Source: a virus
Virus record (IMG/VR): IMGVR_UViG_3300025276_000026
Span: 1 to 64,000 of that record
Direction: 5' to 3' (one strand)
Length of the DNA stretch: 64,000 nt
Of this stretch, positions 15,728 to 24,532 are shown one piece after another; position 1 is the first letter of the stretch; each line of letters opens with the position of its first letter. A program made the position numbers and the translations under genes. Under the pieces are notes generated by a model. That model was given only the letters and a program-made list of their open reading frames with translations, was not told where the DNA came from and did not search any database.

Positions 15728-16761
15728 ATCTTCTTGTACTCCATTAATTTTAGTTTTGCTGAAAGACCTTCAAACGTACAAGCATTAATGATACCTATTA
15801 TTTCACTCTGAGTCATTCCCTTCATTATCATATCATTGATATCCTTACAATCTGCAACGGACTTATCGTCCCATATACAAACAGAATATCCCAACTCAAT
15901 AACCTCTTCTAGTTTCTTGAGTATCTCTCCATTACGAGGCTCGTTATCATAAATGATAACTGCATTAGGTTTTATACCATCGTCTATCTTCTTAAAATCA
16001 CTACCCCCGACTGCGATGCTGTTAGGTAGGAATAAACTATCTATAGGCCCTTCAGTCACATAGATGGTTTTTGTTTTGTCCACATTTTGTATGTTATAGA
16101 TGAGTGGGTCGTCATCTAGGAACCTCATAGTTAGGTATCTAAGAGGTGAGTCATTGATTGCTCTACCACTGATACCAACTAGTTCCCCATCCTCTCTAAA
16201 GAACGGTAAAACGATTCTAGGGTCGTTACCAAGAACTCTGTCCTTATACTTAGGTGATAAGAGACTTAGTGTCTGAGCCGATTCTACGAACCATAAATCA
16301 TCGATTTTATTGTCGGGAACCTTACGTGCTTGTAAGTATTCTCGTGCAACTATCTTCTCCTTGGCGGGGAACATTATTGCAGACAAATCGACTTTAATCA
16401 TATTTAGTAATTCTGTTTTTGGAGTGAATTTGAACTCATTGGAACTGGGCATCTTATGATTAGATGCATGTTTCTTAGGTTTTCTTCCACTCTCGGTTAA
16501 CCATTCTTTTATATACTCTTTATGTAGTACAGGAAAATGGTCTTTCAAAAAGTTGACACTGGATGTGGATTTACCACAATTATGACACTTGAATATGAAG
16601 CTCTGCTCTATTGCAAAGTGATATCCTCGGGCCTTATGTTTGTTTTTTGAAGAATCACCGCAGTATAAACATCTGTGATTCAACGTTGTATCGCCTTTCC
16701 ATTTTGCAAGTTCTAGAGAACTTACACACATTGAAAGATATTTTCTTTCTAACCATAGCAT
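15724..16761 (-). CDS. 61: DNA primase, T4 gp61-like
   Basis: It has an N-terminal zinc finger (CLYCGDSSKNKHKARGYHF, then CHNCGK), the TOPRIM-type EGPIDSLF motif, IIYDNEPRN, a WDDKS motif and a KDINDMI ending, in the same order as T4 gp61. It makes RNA primers with the gp41 helicase. The start is set at the ATG at 16761, six bases after the TATAAT -10; an upstream in-frame ATG overlaps the promoter itself. Confidence 0.92.
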   Translation of the reverse strand: MLWLERKYLSMCVSSLELAKWKGDTTLNHRCLYCGDSSKNKHKARGYHFAIEQSFIFKCHNCGKSTSSVNFLKDHFPVLHKEYIKEWLTESGRKPKKHASNHKMPSSNEFKFTPKTELLNMIKVDLSAIMFPAKEKIVAREYLQARKVPDNKIDDLWFVESAQTLSLLSPKYKDRVLGNDPRIVLPFFREDGELVGISGRAINDSPLRYLTMRFLDDDPLIYNIQNVDKTKTIYVTEGPIDSLFLPNSIAVGGSDFKKIDDGIKPNAVIIYDNEPRNGEILKKLEEVIELGYSVCIWDDKSVADCKDINDMIMKGMTQSEIIGIINACTFEGLSAKLKLMEYKKI

Positions 16762-16785
16762 ACATCCATTATACATGGATATATG
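16759..16785 (-). promoter_or_regulatory. Palindrome overlapping the primase -10 and start
   Basis: 11-bp arms (CATACATCCAT / ATGGATATATG) with one mismatch around a 5-nt centre cover the -10 element and the start codon. This could be an operator or an mRNA hairpin; inferred. Confidence 0.4.
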
Positions 16786-16796
16786 CTATTTTACAA
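16768..16796 (-). promoter_or_regulatory. Sigma70-like promoter for primase, leaderless geometry
   Basis: TTGTAA, 17 bp, TATAAT. Six bases separate the -10 from the ATG at 16761. Confidence 0.75.
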
Positions 16797-16813
16797 GGTG
16801 GTTTTTACTCTAT

Positions 16814-16999
16814 TTAAGCGTCGATTAGGGTTTGAACTCGTGCAAGTTCAGTGTCCCAAGCAGCTTTAGACGTATCGTAAGATGATTGTGCTAAAGTTCT
16901 ACCGTCTGTTCCTTCTGCAGGAGCTCCAGTCATAGTAGGTTCTGTTGCAACTAGTTCTGCTTTGAATTCAGCAAGAGTCATGTTTTCTGATATGGCCAT
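16814..16999 (-). CDS. Small hypothetical protein, 61 aa
   Basis: An alanine/threonine-rich helical protein (LAEFKAELVATEPTMTGA). Its last 25 residues (AAWDTELARVQTLIDA) resemble the end of the 128-aa protein at 29340-29726, suggesting a shared small domain. It shares one base with the upstream acidic gene. Confidence 0.55.
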   Translation of the reverse strand: MAISENMTLAEFKAELVATEPTMTGAPAEGTDGRTLAQSSYDTSKAAWDTELARVQTLIDA

Positions 17000-17481
17000 T
17001 ATACTTCTCCTTCGGTTTTAGGTGTCATTGTTTCTTCGTGATGTTCGTCAGCAAGTTCATGATGCATATCTTCGATATGTTCGTCATGTTCCATGTTCAT
17101 GTGTTCTGTCCAAGTGTTTGACCAGTCATTTTCTTCTGTTCTCATCCACTCATCTGCAACTACATCATAGTTTGCATCTGTATCGATGTTAGTAGCCAAG
17201 TTATACTCGTCTTCGTCATCGCTGTTTGGCATCATCCAACACTGGTAGATACAATCCCAATAAGCTTCTTCACCAAACCCTTCTGGGCATTCGTGTGTAG
17301 GTGTTTCGGGATGAATGTAATCACCTTCAGTACACGGTGTGTATACTATAGAGTAATCTTCAAATTTTTCTTCTTCGTGTGGTATGTTACCAAGTGAGTG
17401 TTCGATATCTAATAACATTCCTTTGATGTCATACAACGTCTGTGTAATTTTTAGACGTGGGTCTAAGTGTTTATCTTCCAT
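16999..17481 (-). CDS. Acidic histidine-rich protein, 160 aa
   Basis: Strongly acidic. The C-terminal 40 residues alternate histidine and acidic residues (MNMEHDEHIEDMHHELADE), a possible metal-binding tail. Four cysteines in the middle may bind metal too. No family recognised. TTGGAG provides a ribosome site. Confidence 0.6.
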   Translation of the reverse strand: MEDKHLDPRLKITQTLYDIKGMLLDIEHSLGNIPHEEEKFEDYSIVYTPCTEGDYIHPETPTHECPEGFGEEAYWDCIYQCWMMPNSDDEDEYNLATNIDTDANYDVVADEWMRTEENDWSNTWTEHMNMEHDEHIEDMHHELADEHHEETMTPKTEGEV

Positions 17482-17519
17482 TTTATTTCTCCAAGAAATG
17501 TTTTTTGTTATAAGTTTAT

Positions 17520-18695
17520 TTAGGACTTTTGCAAGTTCTTCAGCTTGCTTTTTGGTACTTGAAGCACAATTCTTTGTGTTTCTCGTAACTTTTTAGTATT
17601 GCCTTTACCTTGTATCAGTCCTAAAGATGTTACCAGTAATAATATTGCCAGCGGGTCAAATACGAATATAAGCATGTAAATTACCCATCTTACAGCGTTG
17701 TCAAGGTACTTGACAGCATTCTCCTGTCCGTATATTACCTCTGCAATGTACTTAATTGGGCCCACTTCACGTTCTAGTGTAAGTATAATCTGTTTACTTT
17801 CAAACATTTCGTCCTTATACCCATCTATTATATCATATGATTGGTCTATCAACAAGTTGAATTCATCTGTTTTTACAATCAGTTCGTCTACATCTCCAGT
17901 AGATGACTGTTGTAATCTCTTAATCTCTACGTTAGCACCGTCAATAGTTTCCTGTGCTTGTGACCTGTAGTTGTCTATGTTACCCTGTTGTTCCCCAATG
18001 TCGTCTCTTATCTGTTCTCTCTGACCGTTCTGTTGAGTGAACAAGGTGTTTGCCTGTGCAACGTAATCTATGACCTCTAACTCGTCCTGTGAGAACACAC
18101 CACCCTCTTGTGTAGTGATTGTCTCGACACCCTTGACTCTTAGTTCATTTACTGCAGTATCTAAGGTCGTTAGTTGACCTCTAAGAGATGTTATTTGTCC
18201 CTTTGCATAGTCAATGTCACCCTGTACTCGCTCCCATGAGCCGTCTCTAATCTCTTCCTGTTGGGTGATAGACGCACTTACATCTATCTTAGACCCACTA
18301 AGATTCTCAATCCTATCTTGATAGGTTATTATCTTATTCTCTTCTCTTGCTATCTGTGACTCGATACGTTGTACTACTGATTGTGCTTGTGCAGTGTCAC
18401 CTGTTGTTTCTGAATGTGCTTTGGATAGGTAACCGAATATACCAAGGGATGTAATGAACATGAGAACAACCACTGAAAATACTAGGTAGTACTTCATGTA
18501 GTTTAGTTTGTCCCATGCAAGGTGTAGATAGGCTGCAGTTACAACCTTACCGAACTCTAAAGCACCTGCCATGATTACGATACCCATGAAAGCACCAGCA
18601 AATATAGTTGCAAGTCCTAACACTGAGAAATATGCAGCGATTGATGCAATTCCTAGGGACGTAATTACCGCGAGGTAATTCAAAAATCTATCCAT
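17520..18695 (-). CDS. Membrane protein with long coiled coil
   Basis: A 391-aa protein with about three N-terminal membrane segments (residues 8-100), a long coiled coil (about 110-310, rich in Q, E and I), and one or two C-terminal membrane segments (about 335-365), ending in a basic tail. I recognise similar proteins in marine T4-like phages, but the function is not known. An envelope role during infection is inferred from topology. Confidence 0.7.
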   Translation of the reverse strand: MDRFLNYLAVITSLGIASIAAYFSVLGLATIFAGAFMGIVIMAGALEFGKVVTAAYLHLAWDKLNYMKYYLVFSVVVLMFITSLGIFGYLSKAHSETTGDTAQAQSVVQRIESQIAREENKIITYQDRIENLSGSKIDVSASITQQEEIRDGSWERVQGDIDYAKGQITSLRGQLTTLDTAVNELRVKGVETITTQEGGVFSQDELEVIDYVAQANTLFTQQNGQREQIRDDIGEQQGNIDNYRSQAQETIDGANVEIKRLQQSSTGDVDELIVKTDEFNLLIDQSYDIIDGYKDEMFESKQIILTLEREVGPIKYIAEVIYGQENAVKYLDNAVRWVIYMLIFVFDPLAILLLVTSLGLIQGKGNTKKLRETQRIVLQVPKSKLKNLQKS

Positions 18696-18698
18696 AAT

Positions 18699-18890
18699 TT
18701 ACCTTTTTATGTTTCTACGCAAGAGTTGAAATAGTGCATGGGGTTCATACTTCTTATTTCTCTTCTTGTAACCAATGCTTGATGCATCGGTTGAAACAGC
18801 TGCTCCAGTTGCGTTAACTGGTGCATCTTCACTTAGGTTGTCTTCAACCATTTTCTTATTCATGTCAAATAGTGTACTAATATACGTCAT
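18699..18890 (-). CDS. Small hypothetical protein, 63 aa
   Basis: A basic C-terminus (YKKRNKKYEPHALFQLLRRN) and a helical N-terminus. It overlaps the upstream gene by 14 nt and ends 3 nt before the coiled-coil membrane gene, so it is likely translated as part of that operon. Function unknown. Confidence 0.55.
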   Translation of the reverse strand: MTYISTLFDMNKKMVEDNLSEDAPVNATGAAVSTDASSIGYKKRNKKYEPHALFQLLRRNIKR

Positions 18891-19470
18891 TTTCGGTTAC
18901 CAATACCCTGTCTTCGTTGAGTCCGTTCATATAACCGATATACACATCAATCCCGAAGACTTTCGAATGATGTTCGGCTATTACGATTTCTGTTTTGTGA
19001 GCGTATTCTTTATCTAAGACTTCAAGTCTTCTACGTAAGTTGTATGTACCTACCTCTAGTTTACCGACTGACATGGATTCTTCTAGAACCTCTCCATCTA
19101 TCTTACCTAATTCCTTTAGATGACGATAGAACTTTTCACATAGTTCTTCCATTTGGTTTTCGTCCATCTCATTTGATTCTTTTAACATGAGTAATGCAAC
19201 AGCGTATGATGCAAATTGGGATTTACCGAATGGTACCTTGTTTATTATTTTCTTTAGATTGAATACAAGTCTGTGTAACGGTGTTAGGGAAGATTTCTCT
19301 GCAGAAGTTTCGGGGTTGTTGGGGATAGACACACCTACTTCATTGTCTATCATTTTGATTCGTGTCCCTTTGTTATCAATGAACCCGAATTTGTATGCCT
19401 GCATTTTTTCCCAAGGTGTAGTTAACATCTTGAGGATTCTAAAAGTTATTAGCGTATCTACGATTCTCAT
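18877..19470 (-). CDS. Conserved phage protein, 197 aa
   Basis: The N-terminus (MRIVDTLITFRILKML, then WEKMQAYKFGFIDNKG) and the LHRLVFNLKKIINKVPFG stretch match a protein I recognise from cyanophages and pelagiphages, of unknown function and sometimes linked with virion genes. The ATG lies exactly five bases after a CTAAATA late box, and no ribosome site is visible. Confidence 0.65.
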   Translation of the reverse strand: MRIVDTLITFRILKMLTTPWEKMQAYKFGFIDNKGTRIKMIDNEVGVSIPNNPETSAEKSSLTPLHRLVFNLKKIINKVPFGKSQFASYAVALLMLKESNEMDENQMEELCEKFYRHLKELGKIDGEVLEESMSVGKLEVGTYNLRRRLEVLDKEYAHKTEIVIAEHHSKVFGIDVYIGYMNGLNEDRVLVTENDVY

Positions 19471-19475
19471 ATATC

Positions 19476-19482
19476 TATTTAG
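19476..19482 (-). promoter_or_regulatory. Late box CTAAATA, 5 nt before ATG
   Basis: CTAAATA, GATAT, then ATG at 19470. This spacing puts the predicted start of transcription on the start codon. Confidence 0.55.
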
Positions 19483-19495
19483 GTGATTTTAAAGG

Positions 19496-19571
19496 TGGAG
19501 CTCCCAGTCTGATTCGAACAGACCACCTAATGCTTACAAAGCATTTGCTCTACCGAATGAGCTATGGGAGC
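19496..19571 (-). tRNA. tRNA-Thr (UGU)
   Basis: Acceptor GCTCCCA / TGGGAGC, D-arm TAGCTCATTCGGTAGAGC, anticodon stem AATGC/GCATT with loop TTTGTAA (anticodon TGT), T-arm with TTCGAATC, discriminator T, encoded CCA. Confidence 0.95.
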
Positions 19572-19943
19572 TTAGAGGTCTCTTAACCTTTGTACAATTT
19601 CATCATCTAGGGGTAAGTCTGACTTAAAGTCCTGTGTGATGTACTCTAGGTATAATAAGAGGGTTTTAATTGAAGACCAATACCTATCTTCCTTAATTTT
19701 AAACTCCAACATCCTCATACATGCATCGTATCCAAAGACATTGAATAGACAAATAAGGTGATTGAGTAGTAGACGTTCCCTTAGTTCACCACTTTCATGG
19801 TATCTAAATAGAAGTCTCTTGAGGTATCTAAACCTGCGTAAGTCCTCTTGGAAGTCTTCCATGTCCTCACACTGAGGGTCATCGTAATGCTTCAGTGCAA
19901 ATGCTGAAAAGTTTTTGGCTGTTAGTTTATCAAAAAGACTCAT
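19572..19943 (-). CDS. Conserved helical protein, 123 aa (DUF7207-like)
   Basis: An all-helical protein with RFRYLKRLLFRYHESGEL and LLLNHLICLFNVFGYDACMRM, a pattern common in marine phages and some bacteria with no assigned role. Its stop codon directly abuts the 5' end of tRNA-Thr, so mRNA and tRNA are probably cotranscribed and cut apart. Confidence 0.65.
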   Translation of the reverse strand: MSLFDKLTAKNFSAFALKHYDDPQCEDMEDFQEDLRRFRYLKRLLFRYHESGELRERLLLNHLICLFNVFGYDACMRMLEFKIKEDRYWSSIKTLLLYLEYITQDFKSDLPLDDEIVQRLRDL

Positions 19944-19999
19944 AATGTAATATAAAGTTAGTTGGTCTACCTTTATTTAGTAGACGCAACTAAAAGGTT

Positions 20000-20398
20000 T
20001 TAGACCAAAGAACCGTATACTTTGTAACTGTTGTTCTGTAGTCGTTCGTATTTCACTTTTAGTGAAACTGTTTTTTCTTCTTTTTCAAACTCATCATGTG
20101 GAGTATCAACGGTCTTACCGAAAGATTCCCCATAGAGAGAGAAAGATAGGTCAAACTCACCACTTTCATTGAATTCCATGTCATATTCATTACATGTTAA
20201 ACCCAATTGACCGAGTTTTGCCTTCATTTGTTCAACAGCAGCGTTAGGATTCATGTATTCTGAAGAAGCAGTATGTCCTAGAATTGCATTTATCTTAGAC
20301 TTAACAACAGCATCATCTATATTGTGAGGAACGTTCTCTGAAGAAAGTCCTGCTGGGGATGTACTGTGTTCTACCATAAATTCGTTGAATTTTTTCAT
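20000..20398 (-). CDS. Possible capsid-targeted protein, 132 aa
   Basis: The N-terminus MKKFNEFMVE is like the capsid-targeting peptide of T4 internal proteins, which ends in a [LI]xE prohead-protease site (here MVE). The rest is a small beta-rich domain. It begins a run of genes with similar N-termini. The internal-protein role is inference. Confidence 0.55.
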   Translation of the reverse strand: MKKFNEFMVEHSTSPAGLSSENVPHNIDDAVVKSKINAILGHTASSEYMNPNAAVEQMKAKLGQLGLTCNEYDMEFNESGEFDLSFSLYGESFGKTVDTPHDEFEKEEKTVSLKVKYERLQNNSYKVYGSLV

Positions 20399-20402
20399 AA
20401 TT

Positions 20403-20672
20403 TTATCCTGTTATTGCAACACCAACACCAAGTACTTCTGCGTGAGCAGCGAATACTTCATGGGTGGAGTCTTTCTGAATGATTTCAGATTGACCACCAC
20501 CTAGTGTGAATGTTCCTATTAAAGTTGGTGACGCATCACCAGTTTCTATTGAGACTAGTCTTGCTGTTGTGCCTGAGTTTACAACTCTCACTGCAGTTGA
20601 AACTGTGAAGTTACTACCGTTAGTCGATGAAACTCCACAAGCTGCTTCTGAACCTAATACTCTAATTTTCAT
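20403..20672 (-). CDS. Small beta-rich protein, 89 aa
   Basis: A low-charge, glycine/threonine/valine-rich protein (VSTAVRVVNSGTTARLVSIE) typical of a small virion decoration or adaptor fold. ATG at 20672 is preferred over the TTG four codons earlier. It overlaps neither neighbour and follows the Ig-like protein gene closely. Confidence 0.55.
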   Translation of the reverse strand: MKIRVLGSEAACGVSSTNGSNFTVSTAVRVVNSGTTARLVSIETGDASPTLIGTFTLGGGQSEIIQKDSTHEVFAAHAEVLGVGVAITG

Positions 20673-20676
20673 CTGA

Positions 20677-21249
20677 TTATGCAACCGCTGTTACGTTACC
20701 AGCTGCAGAACCGATTCCTGCTACTGAAGTGATAACCGATACTGTTGCAATACCTTTATCTTTAATCGTTCCACCTGCTAATGCTAATGGGTTTGCACCA
20801 ATTACTAGTACATCATTGGCTGCGATTGCAGCGTTGGCTGCACCGTATACAATTGAGAATGTAAGTTCGTTAGTTCCAGTTCCACTTGCATATGTAAGTG
20901 AATGTGGGCCTCTACCTGTTCCAGCACCTTGGTTTCCGTTAGTTACTGATAAAGTAGGTGTACCTGTTACGTCAACTGCTTCGTTGAATATAACTTTTGC
21001 AGATAATGTTCCACCTGCTGATACGTCCCATGCTGTAGATACCCAATCGATATCCGTAATGTTCGCTGCCCCAAGAGCAGTAGTAAGTGCTGAACTTGAC
21101 CATGCAACTAATGTTTCAGTCAATGTTCTACTTCCTACGATTTTCTTAAGTTCCCAGCCGTGTGGTTTTGCTGATGTGTTGGTTTTTTCAGCATCTGATA
21201 ACCAGTTAGGTTTAGATTCTGTACCACTTGTATGTCCCCAAAGTGCCAT
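20677..21249 (-). CDS. Ig-like (SwmB-type) virion protein
   Basis: The first residues MALWGHTSGTESKPNWLSD are typical of marine T4-like virion proteins. The middle has FNEAVDVTGTPTLSVTNG and ASGTGTNELTFSIVYG, the signature of bacterial Ig-like/SwmB repeats found on surface proteins. Probably exposed on the capsid or tail. A CTAAATA box and CGGAG precede it. Confidence 0.6.
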   Translation of the reverse strand: MALWGHTSGTESKPNWLSDAEKTNTSAKPHGWELKKIVGSRTLTETLVAWSSSALTTALGAANITDIDWVSTAWDVSAGGTLSAKVIFNEAVDVTGTPTLSVTNGNQGAGTGRGPHSLTYASGTGTNELTFSIVYGAANAAIAANDVLVIGANPLALAGGTIKDKGIATVSVITSVAGIGSAAGNVTAVA

Positions 21250-21270
21250 GATTTTCTCCGTTTTTTTCCG

Positions 21271-21816
21271 TTATTTAGCAACCTTCAACACTGCGTCGAA
21301 GGTCTTTTTAAAAGATTTTATATCTTTTTGTAATAGTCGTGAGTATTTATCTCTTAAGGCGGGCTTAACAGACATTAATGCCTTATAAACTTTTTCTGCA
21401 TCCGTATGCTTCACCTTCAACTTTTTCATATCATCTGTTCTTACTTCTGTATCTCGTTTAGTGTCCATCATTTTGGATAACTGAACTAATACATTTGCAT
21501 CGGGTCTTAATTGCATACCCTTTGCTTTCGAGTTAAAAGCATCGATTGCTCTATCGATAACCTCGTCCTCTTGTGCTTCTGAATACTTTCCACCAGCCAT
21601 TGTACTGATTTTCTCTATCGCTGCACGCAATTCTTTCTCTGATTTTGCTTTTGATACTGCACGTGCAATTTTCTTATTGCCACCGTCACTCATCATTGCA
21701 AAGTCTGAAGACTTCTCCATTATGGCACTAGTCTTCTTTGCAGCGTCTTTGATATATCCTAACTTCTTAAGTTTTTCCTTAAAAAGTGAATATCTTGCAT
21801 CGCCCTTTACGCTCAT
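21271..21816 (-). CDS. Basic helical protein, 181 aa
   Basis: Lysine-rich and almost wholly helical, without cysteine; no family recognised. Its composition resembles phage internal head or scaffold proteins. It is joined to the upstream gene by a shared base. Confidence 0.55.
   Translation of the reverse strand: MSVKGDARYSLFKEKLKKLGYIKDAAKKTSAIMEKSSDFAMMSDGGNKKIARAVSKAKSEKELRAAIEKISTMAGGKYSEAQEDEVIDRAIDAFNSKAKGMQLRPDANVLVQLSKMMDTKRDTEVRTDDMKKLKVKHTDAEKVYKALMSVKPALRDKYSRLLQKDIKSFKKTFDAVLKVAK
21272..21278 (-). promoter_or_regulatory. Late box CTAAATA
   Basis: Overlaps the stop codon of the upstream gene. The predicted leader to the Ig-like gene is about 17 nt and includes a ribosome site. 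Confidence 0.4.
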
Positions 21817-22601
21817 TATTTACTCAAATCTGATTGTTTCATTGATGAAGGGTCACCATATGATGATTTTCCTCTTGCCACTCCATCAAAGTCATTGAGT
21901 TTCTTCTTAGTTCCATGCATAGCAACTATTGTATAACCTCTGTGCATACCTTTGTTACGTGTATCCATGGTAAGCTTTAGACCCATCAATTTTGCAGATT
22001 GTTCGAATTTCTTTTCTTCGGGTGTTGTCATACCTTTAACTCTGTAAAACATTATAGCTTCGTCAATAGACTCTTCAGAGATAGTCTCTTCTTTCATACC
22101 CATGATACGTTGTGCAAGACCTACAAGTTTTTTAACATCGGACTTTTCCATGTTTGCTTTGTTCTTGTCATTTACCTTTTCGTATGCTTGAGTGATAACA
22201 CTTGCAGTGAACATGTCTACCATGATTCCACCGATTTTCTTTGCACCCTTAGTCTTAACGATTTCTTGAAAAGCAGGTATTAAGTTCTTACCTTCTTCAA
22301 GAGATTCTCCCTGCTCTGCTATGTATGATTCGTTTGCATATCGTAATGCTTGTTTGACATCTTTGTTGTCTCTTACTGCTTTACCGAAGAACTTTTGTAT
22401 CTCTTTCCCTGCTATATCCATAGCACCACCCATGTCAAGTGCAACTTCAATTGCTTTCTTAACTTGTGGGTCTGTAATCTTGTTTCTTCTAAAGTACGTT
22501 GCAACTTCTCTACCAGTCAGCTTCTGCTTACCGTAAGGCCCTAAAGGATTTACCTTTCCGTCCTTATCTAATATTTTCTTTGCTTCGTGAAAAAGATTCA
22601 T
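21816..22601 (-). CDS. Possible head-internal protein, 261 aa
   Basis: The start is set at MNLFHEAKKIL (22601), behind ACGGAG. Helical N-terminal two-thirds; a C-terminal segment with MFYRVKGMTTPEEKKFEQSA and HRGYTIVAMHG looks like a small separate domain. It contains ESIDEA, a match to the [LI]xE|A prohead-protease site. Role in the capsid inferred. Confidence 0.55.
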   Translation of the reverse strand: MNLFHEAKKILDKDGKVNPLGPYGKQKLTGREVATYFRRNKITDPQVKKAIEVALDMGGAMDIAGKEIQKFFGKAVRDNKDVKQALRYANESYIAEQGESLEEGKNLIPAFQEIVKTKGAKKIGGIMVDMFTASVITQAYEKVNDKNKANMEKSDVKKLVGLAQRIMGMKEETISEESIDEAIMFYRVKGMTTPEEKKFEQSAKLMGLKLTMDTRNKGMHRGYTIVAMHGTKKKLNDFDGVARGKSSYGDPSSMKQSDLSK

Positions 22602-22605
22602 TGGA

Positions 22606-23487
22606 TTATGCTCCGTATGGTGCAAGTATGGCTGACATAGCATCGTCATCATGTTTCTTCATGATGTAATAGATTTCGTCTCTTACGAATGTATCCATTC
22701 TACCCCAAACTTTATCCCACTGGTCGAGACCTTTCTTACTAATGACTGCTGGTTCCCCATCATCACTCTCTACTTCAATGCCTTTTTTAAGTTGTGCTAT
22801 GATTGCGCCAACTTCTTTGTCATTGATAGTCTCTTCTTTCTCTAATTTCTGTAGGTCTTTATAGACTTTTGAATTGATTTTTAACTTAGACTTAACAACT
22901 TTCTCTGAGATATCTTCTTCACCCATGTTAAGTTTAGGTTTTCTATACTTACCCACTGGTGATTTTGCTTTATCTCTTGAACCCTCTTCTATCTGTCCTT
23001 CAAATACAGACATAAGAATTCTTTCAAATCCTTTGTCTTCTTTGATACCTAATTTTTTGATTTCGGCTGCAATCTTCTTATTGATGTCACCGACTTCTTT
23101 TGTTGCAGCGGGGCCTTGTGCAACTAGTCTTGCTTTTTGCATAAGAAGGTCTGAGTATTTTCCATACTTTCCAGCTTTCTCATTGAATGTCTCGGATTCT
23201 GCAACTCCGTCTAGGGGTGTAGGTAAGATTTCTTCTATCTTATATGCTTTCTTCTTTGATGCATACAGTCCTTCACTCTTTTCGTCTTTACCTTTCCAGT
23301 TTGCATCGATATAATCGTAGAACTCTTTCTCTTTGTCACCCTTAAGTTCTGCTGGAGATGTAACTCCAAACTTCTTAAGTGCAGCGTTAAAGAAATCCTT
23401 ATAGTCTTTACCTTCAGTAACGATTTTACCAGCAGCTGCTAGTAAGTCGTCTGATAGACCGTGTCCTAATCCTTTGAAATTGTTCAT
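22606..23487 (-). CDS. Phage structural or scaffold-like protein, 293 aa
   Basis: It contains the short module DFFNAALKKFGVTSPAELKG then KEFYDYIDANW near residues 30-65, which I recognise from several phage structural proteins. The rest is lysine/glutamate-rich and helical. Its N-terminus includes KIVTEG, similar to a protease site. Probably part of the head-core group. Confidence 0.6.
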   Translation of the reverse strand: MNNFKGLGHGLSDDLLAAAGKIVTEGKDYKDFFNAALKKFGVTSPAELKGDKEKEFYDYIDANWKGKDEKSEGLYASKKKAYKIEEILPTPLDGVAESETFNEKAGKYGKYSDLLMQKARLVAQGPAATKEVGDINKKIAAEIKKLGIKEDKGFERILMSVFEGQIEEGSRDKAKSPVGKYRKPKLNMGEEDISEKVVKSKLKINSKVYKDLQKLEKEETINDKEVGAIIAQLKKGIEVESDDGEPAVISKKGLDQWDKVWGRMDTFVRDEIYYIMKKHDDDAMSAILAPYGA

Positions 23488-23933
23488 TGTTTGAGTTCCC
23501 CTTTTTCGAAATAGTCGAACATCTTCTCTTTGCCTTGTTCATCAAGACGTAAAGACTTTGCAAGTCTACCTAACATGTTTTTTTCTGTAAGTTTTTCAGC
23601 TGTTTTAGCTAACGATAATTTTTCTTCTTCTACTATGACTGGTACTTCGGGTAGTTTATCTTCTGTATCCCCGATTATCTCTTCAGTACCTTCTGCAAGA
23701 GCTATGATTTTAGCTTCAACTAGTTTTAATTCGTCTTGTAATTTAGTTTTTTCTTCATGAAGTTTCTGCAATGCTCCGACACTTACATCTTCTTCTAAGT
23801 GTGCAATTAAGAGTTCTATCTCTTCATTTACAATGTCTTCAGCCGTTTTTTCTACCGAACCCTCTTTGCGTGGTTCAACGTAGTTACGAACTTCGTCTAG
23901 TTTTTCCTTCCAGTTTTCTGATTTATAACTCAT
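23484..23933 (-). CDS. Coiled-coil acidic protein, 149 aa
   Basis: Highly helical and acidic (LQKLHEEKTKLQDELKLVEAK), like a phage head-core or scaffold protein. It overlaps the 293-aa gene by 4 nt. The ATG lies exactly five bases after a CATAAATA late box with no ribosome site. Confidence 0.6.
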   Translation of the reverse strand: MSYKSENWKEKLDEVRNYVEPRKEGSVEKTAEDIVNEEIELLIAHLEEDVSVGALQKLHEEKTKLQDELKLVEAKIIALAEGTEEIIGDTEDKLPEVPVIVEEEKLSLAKTAEKLTEKNMLGRLAKSLRLDEQGKEKMFDYFEKGELKQ

Positions 23934-23938
23934 AGTCT

Positions 23939-23946
23939 TATTTATG
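23939..23946 (-). promoter_or_regulatory. Late box CATAAATA, 5 nt before ATG
   Basis: CATAAATA, AGACT, ATG at 23933. Geometry predicts a leaderless transcript. Confidence 0.55.
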
Positions 23947-24169
23947 TTATTTGTATCCTAACGACGAGATTCCCCTCACCTTTTACTAACCTGTGATAGG
24001 TCATTCCTTGGATAAAATGGTCTTCTCCTCTGTTCATTTGTATTGGTAACTGGTCATCTATTTGCAGTTCCCAATGTTCACCTTCTAGAACATGTACCAT
24101 TCGAGACTCCGTGTCTCTATGCCATACAAGTTCTGCTTCATTTACGGTATCAGTGAAAGTACGTATCAT
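23942..24169 (-). CDS. Small cupin-like protein, 75 aa
   Basis: A single-domain beta barrel pattern: WHRDTESRMVHVLEG, then MTYHRLVKGEGNLVVRI. It is close to a small cupin-like protein common in cyanophages. Possible metal ligands are the two conserved WH/YH histidines. Function unknown. Confidence 0.65.
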   Translation of the reverse strand: MIRTFTDTVNEAELVWHRDTESRMVHVLEGEHWELQIDDQLPIQMNRGEDHFIQGMTYHRLVKGEGNLVVRIQIT

Positions 24170-24218
24170 GTACTTTGTTCCTGTTCCGTGTTGTTCTAAA
24201 ATTTGTTCAGTATACGGT

Positions 24219-24503
24219 TTAATCGTCTAACCCTTTAACATAAGTGTTATCATCTTTATAAGGGTTACCACCCTCATACCAACTACCTTCTTTCTTTTCC
24301 GTTGTTTCTATGTCTGTTAATCTAATCTGGCCTGATACCCAGTTCTCTGCACAATTCTCTGCATATGATTCTGAATGATTATGCACCTTTCTTGTTGCTA
24401 ACCAGTCATCTACTTCATGTAAATCAACTTCCCAACCTTTTGGGGTCTTAAATACCTCGGCCAACCTGTTGTTGTCGCGATAAGTGTGATACAATTCTCT
24501 CAT
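24219..24503 (-). CDS. Hypothetical protein, 94 aa
   Basis: A hydrophilic protein with WEVDLHEVDDWLATRKVH and an acidic C-terminus. No family recognised. An AAATAAATA sequence lies directly before the ATG, but the spacing differs from the exact late pattern. Confidence 0.5.
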   Translation of the reverse strand: MRELYHTYRDNNRLAEVFKTPKGWEVDLHEVDDWLATRKVHNHSESYAENCAENWVSGQIRLTDIETTEKKEGSWYEGGNPYKDDNTYVKGLDD

Positions 24504-24532
24504 AATATTTATTTCCTACACCTATATTTAGA

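Noticed and set aside
16829-16852. tRNA T-arm-like sequence GGTTTGAACTCG
   Set aside because: No acceptor or anticodon arms can be formed, and it is coding sequence of the 61-aa gene.
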